A stretch of DNA of 64,000 nt from Sediminicoccus rosea (lineage in GTDB: Bacteria; Pseudomonadota; Alphaproteobacteria; Acetobacterales; Acetobacteraceae), in the NCBI RefSeq assembly GCF_033547095.1, contig NZ_CP137852.1, positions 3,807,001-3,871,000 of the forward strand, given 5' to 3'. A program made the translations under genes and the position numbers. Positions 43,692 through 51,748 of the stretch are shown here, in pieces. The notes below the pieces were generated by a model. It worked only from the letters and a program-made list of their open reading frames with translations, was not told where the DNA came from and made no database searches. Numbering within the stretch: the first letter of the stretch is position 1; every line of letters begins with the position of its first letter.

Positions 43692-45014
43692 TCAGATCTG
43701 CTGGGCGGCCTCGGCCAGCTTCTCCGGCGTCACGGTCTCTTCCTCGACCTTCGCCAGCTCCAGCATGAAGTCCACGACCTTCTCCTCGAAGATCGGGCTG
43801 CGGAGGTTCTCCAGCGCCTGCGGGTTCTTCTGGAAGAAGTCGAAGACCTGCTTTTCCTGGCCGGGATAACGCTGCACCTCGGCGCGCATCGCGTTGCCCA
43901 GCTCCTCGCGCGTCACCGTGATGTTGTTGGTCGTGCCGATCTCGGAGAGCAGCAGGCCCAGGCGGATGCGGCGCTCAGCGATGGCGCGGTACTCGCCCTT
44001 CAGCGTCGCCTCGTCCTTGCCCGCGTCCTCGCCATCCAGGCGGCCGGCCTTCATGTCGGCCTCGACCCGCTCCCAGATCTGCTTGAACTCGTTCTCGACC
44101 ATGCCCTCGGGCACCTCAAAGCTGGCGCGCTCGGCCAGCGCGTCCAGCAGCTTGCGCTTCAGGGCCATGCGGCTCTGGCTGTCATATTCGCGCTGCAGGC
44201 TCTCGAGGATGACCTCGCGCAGCTTCTCGAAGCTCTCGAGGCCGAGCTTCTTCGCCAGCTCGTCATCCAGCGCGGGCTTGGAATAGGTCTTGAGCGCCTT
44301 GGCCGTCACGGTGAACTCGGCATCCTTGCCGGCCAGCTCGGCCGAGCCGTATTCGGCCGGGAAGGTGACCTTGATCACGCGCTCCTCGCCGGGGGCCAGG
44401 CCTTCGAGCTGCTCGGTGAAGCCCGGGATGAAGCCGGGGCCGGCCACCTCGATCGGCATGTCGGTCGCGGAGCCACCCTGGAACTCCTCACCGCCGATGC
44501 GGCCCACGAAGTCGCAGACCAGCACCTCGCCCTTGGCGGCGGCGCGGGCTTCCGTCTCCTCCAGGCTCGCCTGGCGGCGGCTGATGCTGTCCAGCGCCTT
44601 GGACACTTCCTCGTCACCCGGCGCGGCCTTGAGGCGCGTCAGGCTGATGCTGGCGAAATCCGGCATCGGGATGGTGGGGAGCACCTCCACATCCATGCGG
44701 AATTCGAGGTCGGCGCCGTCCGCGAAATTCACCAGCTCGATCTTGGGCTGCAGCGCGGGGCGGAGGTTGTTGTCGGCCACCACCTTGCTCGTCGCCTCCT
44801 GGACGGAGCTTTCCAGCACCTCGCCCATCACCGCCTGGCCGTAACGGGCCAGCACCACCTTCTGCGGGACCTTGCCGGGACGGAAGCCCGGCATCTTCAT
44901 GTCCTTGGCCAGCTCCGCGAGGCGCTTGTCCTTCTGGGCGGCGATGCTCGTCGCGGGAACCACCACCGTATAGGCCCGCTTGAGCCCCTCGTTCGCGACC
45001 TCAGTGACCTGCAT
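43692..45014 (-). CDS. tig: Trigger factor
   Basis: A 440-residue ribosome-associated chaperone and peptidyl-prolyl isomerase. The N-terminal ribosome-binding domain has MPGFRPGKVPQKVVLARYG, the signature for docking on L23. The FKBP-type PPIase domain follows at about residues 165-245 (GEVLVCDFVGRIGGEEFQGG). The C-terminal helical arms finish the protein. The gene is upstream of clpP on the same strand and ends with a hairpin before it. Transcription of tig and clpP may be separate. Confidence 0.97.
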   Translation of the reverse strand: MQVTEVANEGLKRAYTVVVPATSIAAQKDKRLAELAKDMKMPGFRPGKVPQKVVLARYGQAVMGEVLESSVQEATSKVVADNNLRPALQPKIELVNFADGADLEFRMDVEVLPTIPMPDFASISLTRLKAAPGDEEVSKALDSISRRQASLEETEARAAAKGEVLVCDFVGRIGGEEFQGGSATDMPIEVAGPGFIPGFTEQLEGLAPGEERVIKVTFPAEYGSAELAGKDAEFTVTAKALKTYSKPALDDELAKKLGLESFEKLREVILESLQREYDSQSRMALKRKLLDALAERASFEVPEGMVENEFKQIWERVEADMKAGRLDGEDAGKDEATLKGEYRAIAERRIRLGLLLSEIGTTNNITVTREELGNAMRAEVQRYPGQEKQVFDFFQKNPQALENLRSPIFEEKVVDFMLELAKVEEETVTPEKLAEAAQQI

Positions 45015-45054
45015 AGTGAGCGATTCCGTTCATGCGTTGATGGGCGCGGCCAAG

Positions 45055-45139
45055 TGGTGCGGGCGGAGGGATTTGAACCCCCACGGCTTGCGCCACTGGA
45101 ACCTAAATCCAGCGTGTCTGCCAATTCCACCACGCCCGC
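45055..45139 (-). tRNA. tRNA-Leu (anticodon TAG)
   Basis: An 85-base class II tRNA with a long variable arm. The minus strand starts GCGGGCGTGGTGGAATTGG and ends with an encoded CCA. Acceptor GCGGGCG pairs with CGCCCGC. The anticodon stem CTGGA/TCCAG carries loop TTTAGGT, giving TAG, which reads CUN leucine codons. It lies just upstream of tig. Confidence 0.97.
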
Positions 45140-45208
45140 ATGACCGCGCGGCCAAATGGGAAGCGGCGCATGTAGCCGAAACGGCCGCCCTCGCCAATAC
45201 TGGCCCGC

Positions 45209-45793
45209 ATGACCACCCCCCCCCTGACGACCACGCATGATCCCGGTGGAAAGGTGCGCCTCCGGCTCGCTTCCGACATCGTCTCGGCCGCCGCCTTCTC
45301 CGATTGCCGCCGCTGGCGCTGGTGGCTGGAGCGGCGCTGGGACGGGGCGCCCATCGGCACGCCGGGCTTCGGCGTGGTGATCGGCATGAACCCCTCCACC
45401 GCCGATCTCGACGCGGATGACCCGACGGTGGCGGGCTGCGTCTGGCGCGCCCGCCACCGCTGGGGGCTGGGCGGCCTCGTCATGCTTAACGCCTTCGCCT
45501 ACCGCGCCACCGACAAGAAGCGCCTGCTGGAGGTGGATGACCCTGTCGGCACGGAGAATGACGCGACGATCCTGCATTACGCCCGCAGCGCGGCCCTGGT
45601 CGTCGTGGCCTGGGGGCAGCCGCCCCGGCCGCTGATGGGCCGGGGCGCCGCCCTGGCGGCGCTGCTGCGGGGGGCCGGCGTCACCCCGATGTGCTTCGGC
45701 GTGAACAATGACGGCAGCCCGAAGCACCCGCTCTACCAACGGCGCGACGCGCCCCTCCTGCCCTGGGCCGGCCTGCCCGACGCGCCGCCTTGA
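45209..45793 (+). CDS. DUF1643 domain-containing protein
   Basis: A 194-residue soluble protein. The GFGVVIGMNPSTADLDADDPT block and LNAFAYRATDKKRLL are the signature of DUF1643, whose role is not known; some relatives lie on mobile elements and phages. The central AALVVVAWGQPPRP and C-terminal GSPKHPLYQR segments are also conserved. Its stop codon overlaps the TTG start of the next gene as TTGA, so the two are probably translated together. The first dozen residues are Thr/Pro-rich and may be a poor start. Confidence 0.88.
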   Translation: MTTPPLTTTHDPGGKVRLRLASDIVSAAAFSDCRRWRWWLERRWDGAPIGTPGFGVVIGMNPSTADLDADDPTVAGCVWRARHRWGLGGLVMLNAFAYRATDKKRLLEVDDPVGTENDATILHYARSAALVVVAWGQPPRPLMGRGAALAALLRGAGVTPMCFGVNNDGSPKHPLYQRRDAPLLPWAGLPDAPP

Positions 45794-46767
45794 GCGCCAT
45801 TCGCCTCGCCTACGCCCTCGCCGCCCCCGGCGTCGGCAATTTCGGCGATGTGCTGGGCCCGCTGCTCGTCGCCGCCTTTTCCGGGCGGGAGGTCGCCCCG
45901 GCTGCGCCGGCCTCCCTCCGCCGGCGGCTCGCATCCATCGGCACCATCGCCCAGAGCCTGGCTCTCGGTACGGTGGACCTCTGGGGCACAGGGGCCGCCG
46001 GGCGCAACAATCCCTTCGCCCCGCAGCGCGGCTTCCAGCGGCGCTTCGCCACGCGACTCGTCGCGCACGCGCTGCGTGGTCCCTTCTCCGCCCGCCTGCT
46101 GGCCGAGGCCGGCTTCGCAACCCCGGGCCCCTTCGGCGATCCCGGTTGGCTGCTCCCCCGCCTCTGGCCGGCGCCAGCGCGACCGCCGCGCCATGAACTG
46201 GGCGTCATCCTGCATCTGAGCGAGGTGGCCGCGCGCCGGCCCGAGGCAGGGCCGCGACCGGAATTCCTGCGCTACCAGGTCCCGCCGGGCCTTGCGGGCG
46301 CCGTGCGGATCATCTCCCCGCTCCACCGGCTCGACCTCACCGCCATGCGCGCCAAGCTGGACGAAATCCTGGATTGCCGACGCATCCTCTCGACCGGCCT
46401 GCATGGGCTGATCCTGGCCGAGGCCTATGGCCGCCCCTGCGCTGCCTTCGACATCCATGCTGGGGAGAATGGCCGCCTCGCGGTGACGACCGAAGCGCCG
46501 CTCGACCATCGGATCCGGGACTTCTATGCGGGAATCGGCCAGAAATCCGCGCTCGTCCTGCGCCAGCCGCGCCATGGGCCGACGGATTGGGAGGCGGCCA
46601 TCCGCTTCCTGGATCACGAATGGTCGCCCGTCGCCTTCGATGCGAGCGACCTGCTCGCGGCCTTTCCGGCCTGGTATGGCCGCCTCTCCGAGGGGAACCT
46701 GCCCGCCGGCGTGACGGAGCTTCAGGCGCGGCTGCGCCGGATCTTGCCGGGCCCATCGCCTGGCTGA
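45790..46767 (+). CDS. Polysaccharide pyruvyltransferase-like protein (ExoV/GumL type)
   Basis: A 325-residue protein whose N-terminus APGVGNFGDVLGPLLV and central ILSTGLHGLILAEAYGRPCAAF resemble polysaccharide pyruvyltransferases such as ExoV and GumL. These add ketal pyruvate to exopolysaccharide sugars. No other exopolysaccharide genes are adjacent, so the acceptor is unknown. Start is TTG 45790 within TTGA, overlapping the DUF1643 stop. No alternative ATG exists near the N-terminal conserved motif. The call rests on two motif regions only. Confidence 0.72.
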   Translation: MSAIRLAYALAAPGVGNFGDVLGPLLVAAFSGREVAPAAPASLRRRLASIGTIAQSLALGTVDLWGTGAAGRNNPFAPQRGFQRRFATRLVAHALRGPFSARLLAEAGFATPGPFGDPGWLLPRLWPAPARPPRHELGVILHLSEVAARRPEAGPRPEFLRYQVPPGLAGAVRIISPLHRLDLTAMRAKLDEILDCRRILSTGLHGLILAEAYGRPCAAFDIHAGENGRLAVTTEAPLDHRIRDFYAGIGQKSALVLRQPRHGPTDWEAAIRFLDHEWSPVAFDASDLLAAFPAWYGRLSEGNLPAGVTELQARLRRILPGPSPG

Positions 46768-46832
46768 GCGACGGCTTGCCGAACGGCGCAATCCGGATCA
46801 CGCTTTACGACATTTTCATGACAGGATTCCGG

Positions 46833-46924
46833 ATGAAGCCGCCACGCTTCGCGCCACCCTCCTGGGTGTTGCGCTCCCCGGCCTTTCCGGCTGCTCCGGC
46901 AACAATGGCGAGCTGTGGCTCAGC
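46833..46924 (+). other. Displaced lipoprotein signal peptide in another frame
   Basis: ATG 46833, with AGGA about seven bases before it, starts MKPPRF, the charged head of a signal peptide. In the frame of the following gene comes a hydrophobic stretch and lipobox, LLGVALPGLSGC (Cys at 46892-46894). A single missing base between them would rejoin the two. Confidence 0.5.
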
Positions 46925-47785
46925 ATGAGCCGGGAGCCCCAGCCGCCCACCATGCAGGGGCTGCGGACGGCGGTCATGGTCGCCGAAGGGATTTCGCCCA
47001 GCAGCGATGGGACCGCCCTGAACGCGGCGATGGCCCGCCTCAATGGCCGCGAGAGCCTGGCGGTGCTGCGCGCGGAGCTGGACGCGAGCTGCGCGCATTT
47101 CCTCAACCGGATGCGGGCGGCGCAGGCGGCCTCGCGGATGACCTCCATCGGCATCAGCACCACCAACGCGCTCACGCTCGGCATCATGGGCGCCACCTCG
47201 GCGGCGGCCCCGGCCATCGCGATCGTCGGCGCCTCCATCGCGGCGATGAATTCGCTGAACAGCGGCTTCGATGAAAACGTCCTGATGACCCAGTATGCCG
47301 ACCGCATCGCCGACCTCGTCGCGGCAGAGCAGATGCGCCTGCGCTCCGAATGGGAGAACGACGCGCAGCTCAACGAGACGGGCACCCCGGGCCATGCGCG
47401 TGCAGTGGGCCGAGGCGTCGAATACGCGCGAAGCTGCAACTACTCCGGTCTTCGCAGGCTGCTGGACCGCGCGGTCAACACGGGCACGCTGGAGGCCCAG
47501 TTCCGGGCCACCACGCTGGAAGCGGAGGCGCAGGGCCTGCACGCCGCGCTGGCGGGCATCGGCACGGTGTTGAGCCAGACGGTCTCGCTCGAGAATGCGG
47601 CGATGCTGCGTCTCGGGCTGGACAATCCGTCGCGCCTTGAGGCCCTGCCGCTCTCGCTGCGCGAGGCGGCCAAGCCGCTTCTCACCAATCGCGGCGACCG
47701 TGCCGATCGTGCGCGCTTGCTCGCCTATCTCAGCCAGGCCGAGCGCAGCGCCGCCTTCCGCAGCGCCGTCGCCGCCCTGCGCTGA
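46925..47785 (+). CDS. Hypothetical protein, probably a frameshifted lipoprotein
   Basis: The intact frame from ATG 46925 gives 286 residues, mostly alpha-helical and Ala/Leu-rich, with one hydrophobic Gly/Ala stretch (TLGIMGATSAAAPAIAIVGAS). I recognise no domain. Immediately upstream, in the same frame but lacking a start codon, is a lipobox (GLSGC); the N-terminal start with basic residues lies in a different frame from 46833. A one-base error or mutation near 46833-46853 would give a standard lipoprotein. As is, ATG 46925 may express an unexported form. The gene is convergent with the transketolase gene, only four bases away. Confidence 0.6.
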   Translation: MSREPQPPTMQGLRTAVMVAEGISPSSDGTALNAAMARLNGRESLAVLRAELDASCAHFLNRMRAAQAASRMTSIGISTTNALTLGIMGATSAAAPAIAIVGASIAAMNSLNSGFDENVLMTQYADRIADLVAAEQMRLRSEWENDAQLNETGTPGHARAVGRGVEYARSCNYSGLRRLLDRAVNTGTLEAQFRATTLEAEAQGLHAALAGIGTVLSQTVSLENAAMLRLGLDNPSRLEALPLSLREAAKPLLTNRGDRADRARLLAYLSQAERSAAFRSAVAALR

Positions 47786-47789
47786 GCCT

Positions 47790-50177
47790 TCAGCCCAGCA
47801 GCAGCTCCGCGCAGGCGTCGAGGATCGCGGCCTCGTCCAAGCCGTATTCGGCATAGAGCGCCGGGATGTCCCCGCCCTGGCCGAAACGGTCCACGCCCAG
47901 GGCCGCGACACGCTGGCCGCGCACGCCGCCCATCCAGTCGAGCGCGGCCGGATGGCCATCCAGCAACGTCACGATGCCGGCACCGGCGGCCAGCGGCGCC
48001 AGCAGGGTCTCGATGTGCGACGGCTTCGCCCCGGGCCCACTCCGGGCGCGCTTGCGGGATCCGAGCCAGCCCTGGTGCAGCCGGTCGGGCGAGGTGACGG
48101 CCAGCAGGCCGGCGCCCGGCTCCTCCGCGCGCAGCGTCTCGAAGGCCGCCATGGCCTCCGGCGCCAGGGCACCCTGATAGGCGATGGCGATGCGCCCACC
48201 CGGGGCGGGCGGCACCATCCAATAGCCGCCGGCGATGACCTGCGCGGGGTCGAGCTGCCGCTCGGGCTGGGCCAGGCCCCGCGTCGAGAGCCGCAGCCAG
48301 ACGGAGGAGCCATCGGCCTCCTGCATATGCGCGAAGGCGTGGCGCATCAGGATGGCGAGCTCATCGGCGAAGGCGGGCTCGTAGGCGGCGAGGCGATCCT
48401 GCGCCATGCCGATCAGCGGTGTGTTCACCGACTGGTGCTGCCCGCCCTCGGCCGCCAGCGTAATGCCGGACGGCGTGCTGACCAGCAGGAAGCGCGCATC
48501 CATGTAGCAACCATAGATCAGCGCATCGAGGCCACGGTTCACGAAGGGGTCATAGACCGTCCCGATCGGCAGCAGCCGCGCGCCATAGAGACGATCCGAC
48601 AGGCCCAGCGCGGCCAGGACCAGGAAGAGGTTCTGCTCGGCGATGCCGAGTTCCACATGCTGCCCGTCTGGCGACATGCCCCAGCGTTGGGCCGAGGCCA
48701 GCTTCGCGTCACGGAAGACGTCGTTCTTCAGATGCCGGTCGAAGATGCCGCGCCGGTTCACCCAGGGACCGAGATTGGTGGAGACCGTGACATCCGGGCT
48801 GGTGGTGACGATGCGCCCCGCCATGGGCGCGAATTCGCCCTCGCCCCGGCCGATCCCGGCCAGGATCTCGCCAAAGGCCGCCTGGGTCGAAAGCTTGCGC
48901 CCCGCCGGCACGCGCGGCACCGGCAGCACGGCCGGGATGGGAATCTTGGGCGAGGTGAGCGACCGGCCCTCGGGCGTCAGCTTCTGGGCGAAGGGCACGC
49001 TCTGGATGAAGCCGCGCATCTCCTCGGCCGGGATGTCGAGGCCCTCGAACTCATCCCATTCATGGCCGGGGCGGATGCGCATGGCGGAGCGGAACTCCTC
49101 CATCTGCTCCTTGGTCATCAGCCCGGCATGGTTGTCCTTGTGGCCGGCGAAGGGCAGGCCCATGCCCTTCACGGTATAGGCGATGAAGCAGGTGGGCTGG
49201 TCGCCCGCCGCATCCTGCGCGCGGAAGGCCTCCATCAGCGTCTCGATGTCGTGCCCGCCCAGGTTGTTCATCAGCGCGGCCAGCTCGTCATCGGTCAGCG
49301 GATCGATGATGGCGCGCAGCCCTTCCTCGCGGCCCAGCTCAGCCAGCAAGGCGGCACGCCAGGCCGCGCCGCCCTGGAAGGTGAGCGCGGCGTAGAGGCT
49401 GTTGGGGCAGTCATCGATCCAGCGGCGCAGCGCGTCGCCGCCGGGGCGTGCGAAGGCGGCCTGCAGCTTGCGCCCGTATTTGAGGGTGACGACGTTCCAG
49501 CCCATGTCGCGGAACAGGCCCTCGATCCGGCCGAAGAGGCGGTCCTGCACCACGGAATCCAGGCTCTGGCGGTTGTAGTCCACCACCCACCAGACATTGC
49601 GGATATCGTGCTTCCAGCCCTCCAGCAGGGCCTCGTAAATGTTGCCCTCGTCCAGCTCGGCATCGCCCACGATGGCGACGTGGCGGCCAGCGGGCAGGCC
49701 CTCGGGTGCCAGCTTCTTCAGCCGGACATAGTCCTGCACCAGGCTGCCGAAGCTGGTGAGTGCCACGCCCAGGCCGACAGAACCGGTGGAGAAATCCACC
49801 TCGCCGCCATCCTTCATGCGCGAAGGATAGGGCTGGATGCCGCCGAACTGGCGCAGCGTGGAGAGCCGCTCCGCGCTCTGCCGGCCGAGCAGCAGGTTCA
49901 TGGCATGGAAGACCGGGCCCGCATGCGGCTTGATCGCGACACGGTCGGCCGGCTTCAGGATATCGAAGTAGAGCGCCGTCAGGATCGAGATGACCGAGGC
50001 GCAGGAGGCCTGGTGGCCGCCCACCTTCAGCCCGTCCCGGCTGGGGCGGACATGGTTCGCATGGTGGATCATCCAGGCCGAGATCCAGAGCAGCTTCCGC
50101 TCGACGGCGTTGAGCAGGGCCACGCGTCGCGCCTCGTCCGGGCTGTCGGCACGCAGGAGGGGGGATTGCTGGTTCAT
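47790..50177 (-). CDS. Transketolase-like, thiamine-diphosphate enzyme (AceE-like length)
   Basis: A 795-residue ThDP-dependent enzyme. The cofactor and Mg2+ motif GDAELDEG is at residues 171-178, with the later Asn at 202 (VVDYN). The glutamate activating the thiamine ring is in VELGIAEQNLF. KPHAGPVFHAMNLLLG is conserved. The length is longer than a plain transketolase (about 660) and nearer to AceE-type pyruvate dehydrogenase E1, so the substrate is open. No E2 or E3 gene lies nearby. It may be a sugar-phosphate transketolase paralogue or a pyruvate-like E1. Strand is opposite to the convergent gene upstream. Confidence 0.82.
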   Translation of the reverse strand: MNQQSPLLRADSPDEARRVALLNAVERKLLWISAWMIHHANHVRPSRDGLKVGGHQASCASVISILTALYFDILKPADRVAIKPHAGPVFHAMNLLLGRQSAERLSTLRQFGGIQPYPSRMKDGGEVDFSTGSVGLGVALTSFGSLVQDYVRLKKLAPEGLPAGRHVAIVGDAELDEGNIYEALLEGWKHDIRNVWWVVDYNRQSLDSVVQDRLFGRIEGLFRDMGWNVVTLKYGRKLQAAFARPGGDALRRWIDDCPNSLYAALTFQGGAAWRAALLAELGREEGLRAIIDPLTDDELAALMNNLGGHDIETLMEAFRAQDAAGDQPTCFIAYTVKGMGLPFAGHKDNHAGLMTKEQMEEFRSAMRIRPGHEWDEFEGLDIPAEEMRGFIQSVPFAQKLTPEGRSLTSPKIPIPAVLPVPRVPAGRKLSTQAAFGEILAGIGRGEGEFAPMAGRIVTTSPDVTVSTNLGPWVNRRGIFDRHLKNDVFRDAKLASAQRWGMSPDGQHVELGIAEQNLFLVLAALGLSDRLYGARLLPIGTVYDPFVNRGLDALIYGCYMDARFLLVSTPSGITLAAEGGQHQSVNTPLIGMAQDRLAAYEPAFADELAILMRHAFAHMQEADGSSVWLRLSTRGLAQPERQLDPAQVIAGGYWMVPPAPGGRIAIAYQGALAPEAMAAFETLRAEEPGAGLLAVTSPDRLHQGWLGSRKRARSGPGAKPSHIETLLAPLAAGAGIVTLLDGHPAALDWMGGVRGQRVAALGVDRFGQGGDIPALYAEYGLDEAAILDACAELLLG

Positions 50178-50248
50178 GGCGTCATCTTCCTGGCTTGGGG
50201 AAGCTTACCCCCATCCCCCCCATGCGTGGCTAGACCCGTCCGCGCCCC

Positions 50249-51649
50249 CTAGCCCTTGACCAGCTTGCGCACAGCGCTGGCCATGGCGCGCTTGCCCTCG
50301 CCCGCATAGGCCTCGTGGTTGTCCTCGATGAAGGCCGGGTCGTAGAGGTAGTTCACCATCAGCCCCGCACTCTCCCGCATACCCTTGGCCGAGGTGTCGG
50401 CGCGCCAGTTGATGCGCTCGACGCGGGCGCCGTTGGAGAGGTGGAAATGCGCCACCGGATCGGCCGCCCGCTTGGGGTTCCGGCCGGCCTCGACGGCGAC
50501 GAAGCGGGCGCAGAGCCGCACCAGGACCGGCTCCAGCACCTTGGCCAGGGCCGGCGGCCATTCCTTGCGCGAGAGCAGCAATTGCAGCGCGGCGCCCGGC
50601 GAGGTCTCGGCCGGCACGCCCGCGGCGCTGCGGATGGCGGTGAGTTCCTCGGGCGTCAGCAACGCGGCGTCGCCCGCCTCCTCCCGCGCATTGAGCCAGC
50701 GGCAGAAGCCGGGCACGGGCGAGAGGGTGGCGAATTGCTTGAGGCCGCGGAATTCCTGGCCCAGCACCTCGACCACGCGCTTGATCAGGAAGTTGCCGAA
50801 GGCGATGCCGTCCAGCCCGCGCTGGCAGTTGTTGATGGAGTAGAAGATCGCAGTGTCGGCCTGGTTCGGGTCCATCACCTCGGCCTTGGGATCGAGCAGC
50901 GCCTGCACCGAGCCGGCGAGGCCCTTCATCAGCGCGATCTCGACGAAGATCAGCGGCTCCTCCGGCATGCGGGGGTGGAAGAAGGCATAGCAGCGGCGGT
51001 CGGAATCCAGCCGGTTCTTGAGGTCGTCCCAGCTTTCGATGCGATGGACCGCCTCGTAGCGGATCAGCTTTTCGAGCAGGGCCGCAGGCGAGTTCCAGTC
51101 GATCCGGCGCAGCTCGAGGAAGCCCAGGTCGAACCAGGAGGTGAGCAGCGTCTTGAGATCGGCCTCCAGAGCCTCCAGCAGCGGGTCGGTCTCGACGGCG
51201 CGCAGCAGGTCGGCGCGGAGGTCCACCAGCAGCTTCATGCCGTCCGGGATGGCGGTGAACTGGGTCAGCAGCCTGACACGCGGGCTCTCCAGCGCGCGCC
51301 GCAGCCGGACCTTGGCCGCGGCCTTGGCGGGGGCGTCGGCGGCCTGGGTCCATTCGGCGATGGCGCGCTCCACCGCCTTCGGGTCGGCGTCGAAGCCGGC
51401 CAGCACGCGCAGGAAGTTCACGCGCTCCGCCTCGGAGAAGCCGCGATAGGCGGCGGCAAGCTTGGCCGCGCGGGCCCGGGCCGAGACCTCGCCCCCGCGC
51501 GCGGCGAGGCAGGCCTGCATCTGCCCCGCGATGTCCTCCGCCTCGTCGCGCCCGCCGACGCGGTCGGCCATGTCCCGCCAGAGTCCGGTCACGCGGCGGA
51601 GCGCGCGGTCCACCAACGAATCCGACAATGACAAAGCGGCATCGGACAT
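50249..51649 (-). CDS. Malonyl-CoA decarboxylase
   Basis: A 466-residue protein of the MCD family, which converts malonyl-CoA to acetyl-CoA and CO2. It has the N-terminal helical domain and the C-terminal GNAT-like catalytic domain. The proposed catalytic Ser is in ATLSPVPGFCRWL and the His is in VAHFHLSNGARVERINW. YSINNCQRGLDGIAFGNFLIK is also a family block. ATG 51649 is chosen: GGGAGAG precedes it by six bases. In Rhizobiales relatives it pairs with matB/matC; these are not seen here. Confidence 0.93.
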   Translation of the reverse strand: MSDAALSLSDSLVDRALRRVTGLWRDMADRVGGRDEAEDIAGQMQACLAARGGEVSARARAAKLAAAYRGFSEAERVNFLRVLAGFDADPKAVERAIAEWTQAADAPAKAAAKVRLRRALESPRVRLLTQFTAIPDGMKLLVDLRADLLRAVETDPLLEALEADLKTLLTSWFDLGFLELRRIDWNSPAALLEKLIRYEAVHRIESWDDLKNRLDSDRRCYAFFHPRMPEEPLIFVEIALMKGLAGSVQALLDPKAEVMDPNQADTAIFYSINNCQRGLDGIAFGNFLIKRVVEVLGQEFRGLKQFATLSPVPGFCRWLNAREEAGDAALLTPEELTAIRSAAGVPAETSPGAALQLLLSRKEWPPALAKVLEPVLVRLCARFVAVEAGRNPKRAADPVAHFHLSNGARVERINWRADTSAKGMRESAGLMVNYLYDPAFIEDNHEAYAGEGKRAMASAVRKLVKG

Positions 51650-51748
51650 CAGCACTCTCCCAAGGTGGGATGGGATGCTACCGTGGAAACATTCGGAAAT
51701 AAAGCGCGATCCACCGCGGACGGCGCATTTGCGCGAGGCGCAACATGT

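Noticed and set aside
47595-50252. 885-codon open frame opposite the transketolase-like gene
   Set aside because: Antisense shadow; no domain or Shine-Dalgarno, while the minus-strand enzyme has full ThDP motifs.
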